From positions 1-15,355 of the forward strand of contig JAFQVZ010000254.1 in NCBI GenBank assembly GCA_017407765.1: DNA of 15,355 nt, given 5' to 3'. Positions 14,243-15,355 of the stretch are shown in pieces. A model generated the notes under the pieces. The model searched no databases. It was not told the origin of the DNA and was given only the letters and a program-made list of their open reading frames with translations. The stretch is from Clostridia bacterium (GTDB lineage: Bacteria; Bacillota; Clostridia; Oscillospirales; Butyricicoccaceae). The stretch's first letter is position 1; each line of letters begins with the position of its first letter. The translations under genes and the position numbers were made by a program.

Positions 14243-15355
14243 TTACTTAACAGCCTTGATGGTGTCAAGCAAAGTGCCGTCACGGTAAATTACGTTAGCG
14301 ACGACTTTATCGGTCAGCTTGACAGCCTTGGGAACACCGGCGATCTCCTCGGCCATGCGCTTGAGATCTTCGATCTCGCAGACAGGCAGCTTGGCCTTCT
14401 TGAGGGCTTCCTTGAGCTCGTGGTTCTTGCCGTACTTTGTGTTGACGGCAATGCCGCGCTGAGTAACAACTACGTCGACTGTCGAGCCGGGTGTCGATGT
14501 GCAGAGGCACTTGTCAACGACCAGAGGCAGACGTGCGCGTGTCAGAGGAGCGATGATCATGGTGAGCTTTGCGCCGGCAGCGGTGTCGCTGTGGCCGCCC
14601 GAACCGCCCATGATATAACCGTTACTGTCGGTGTGTACGTTTACGCCGAAATCAAGGTCGACCTGTGTAGCGCCCAGCAGAACTACGTCGAGGTTATCTA
14701 CAGCTGCGCTCTTGCCGCTTACACCTGCGTAATGTGTGGCTGTGACTTCCATGTGCTTGGGGTTCTCGCGGATCGACTTGACAGCGTCAAGGTCAAAGCA
14801 CTGAACGTCCAGCAGAGCCTGGAAGCAGCCGTTTTCGAGCATTTCTACCATATACTTGGTGATGCCGCCCATGCCGTAGCTGCCCTTGATGCCTTTGGCC
14901 AGCATGATATCCTGAACATACTTGGCTGTGGCAAGGGTAGCGCCGCCGGCACCGGTCTGGAAGGAGAAGCCGTCCTTAAGAAGGCCCGATGCCTCGATGA
15001 CCTTGGCGGCATAATCTGCCATCTTGAGGCCGACGGGGTCGCGGGTGATCTTTGTTGTGCCCGAAACGATGCCTGCGGGATTGCCGATCTGGCCTACTTC
15101 TACAACTGTGTCGACATAGATCTCGGAGATCGAGAAATCTACCAGGGGATAGGGAACAAGGTTATCGGTGATTACGACTACCTTGTCGGCATTCATGGCA
15201 TCGGCAAAGGCATAACCCATCGAACCGCAGGCCGACTGGCCGTACTTACCTGTGCAGTTGCCCATGTCGTCCGATGTGGGAGCGGCAATAAAGGCAACGT
15301 CGATGTGGGATGTGCCCTTCTCCATGTCGGAGGGACGGCCACCGTGGGTGCGGAA
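14243..15355 (-). CDS. citF: Citrate lyase alpha subunit (citrate:acetyl-ACP transferase), 5' partial
   Basis: The frame is open to the window edge: the codons before the ATG at 15325 read FRTHGGRPSD, a conserved CitF segment, so that ATG is internal. About 370 C-terminal residues are present; the family is about 510 long, so some 140 N-terminal residues lie outside. The alpha subunit moves the acyl carrier from acetyl to citrate, forming citryl-ACP, which the beta subunit splits to oxaloacetate. Conserved stretches include HIDVAFIAAP, GKYGQSACGSMGYAFADAM, FQTGAGGATLATAKYV, YGMGGITKYMVEMLENG, YIMGGSGGHSDTAAGAKL and VTQRGIAVN. The protein is cytoplasmic and serves citrate fermentation. citD, citE, citX and citG are not visible; citD and citE could lie upstream beyond the window. 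A strong terminator follows, separating it from citC. Confidence 0.96.
   Translation of the reverse strand, partial: FRTHGGRPSDMEKGTSHIDVAFIAAPTSDDMGNCTGKYGQSACGSMGYAFADAMNADKVVVITDNLVPYPLVDFSISEIYVDTVVEVGQIGNPAGIVSGTTKITRDPVGLKMADYAAKVIEASGLLKDGFSFQTGAGGATLATAKYVQDIMLAKGIKGSYGMGGITKYMVEMLENGCFQALLDVQCFDLDAVKSIRENPKHMEVTATHYAGVSGKSAAVDNLDVVLLGATQVDLDFGVNVHTDSNGYIMGGSGGHSDTAAGAKLTMIIAPLTRARLPLVVDKCLCTSTPGSTVDVVVTQRGIAVNTKYGKNHELKEALKKAKLPVCEIEDLKRMAEEIAGVPKAVKLTDKVVANVIYRDGTLLDTIKAVK

Noticed and set aside
12909..15355. Functional link between citrate lyase and the corrinoid locus
   Set aside because: Citrate lyase does not need B12, and a terminator and an independent promoter separate the clusters; adjacency is the only tie.

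Overview
The window looks like chromosome from a low-to-mid GC Gram-positive anaerobe of class Clostridia. The reasons are SLH-anchored surface proteins, lipoproteins with Gram-positive style lipoboxes, an ECF-type transporter, strong AGGAG ribosome sites, U-tract terminators and a citrate lyase cluster. I cannot resolve the family or species. Nine protein genes are visible; two of them run off the window ends.

Left part, + strand (1-11573). One gene run covers a giant multidomain SLH surface protein (already open at base 1), an exported alpha/alpha-barrel protein with SLH domains, a DUF4430 lipoprotein, an ECF T (energy-coupling, CbiQ-like) membrane protein, and a fusion of two ECF ATPase domains with a membrane S-like domain. 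Apart from the 80 bases between the first two genes, which hold a strong hairpin, spacing is tight or overlapping. The run ends at a bidirectional terminator at 11572-11602.

Middle, - strand (11616-12874). A short convergent operon has a good sigma-A-type promoter, a cobalamin riboswitch, a second DUF4430 lipoprotein and a small stand-alone ECF S component. The riboswitch is the best evidence that the locus handles vitamin B12 or other corrinoids.

Right part, - strand (12882-15355). Two citrate lyase genes are present: citF (alpha subunit, 5' end outside the window) with its terminator, and citC (citrate lyase ligase) with its own promoter and terminator. The gap between them carries a chain of small hairpins joined by a repeated GTGATAT spacer.

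How it may work together (inference): human intrinsic factor and transcobalamin consist of an alpha6/alpha6 barrel plus a small beta domain, and the beta domain is the family called DUF4430 in bacteria. Here a barrel protein and several DUF4430 domains are encoded on separate, surface-attached polypeptides, next to an ECF transporter and a cobalamin riboswitch. The locus therefore reads as a Gram-positive, split, intrinsic-factor-like corrinoid capture and uptake system: SLH proteins on the wall, lipoproteins at the membrane, and ECF import. The citrate lyase genes appear to be an unrelated neighbouring cluster.
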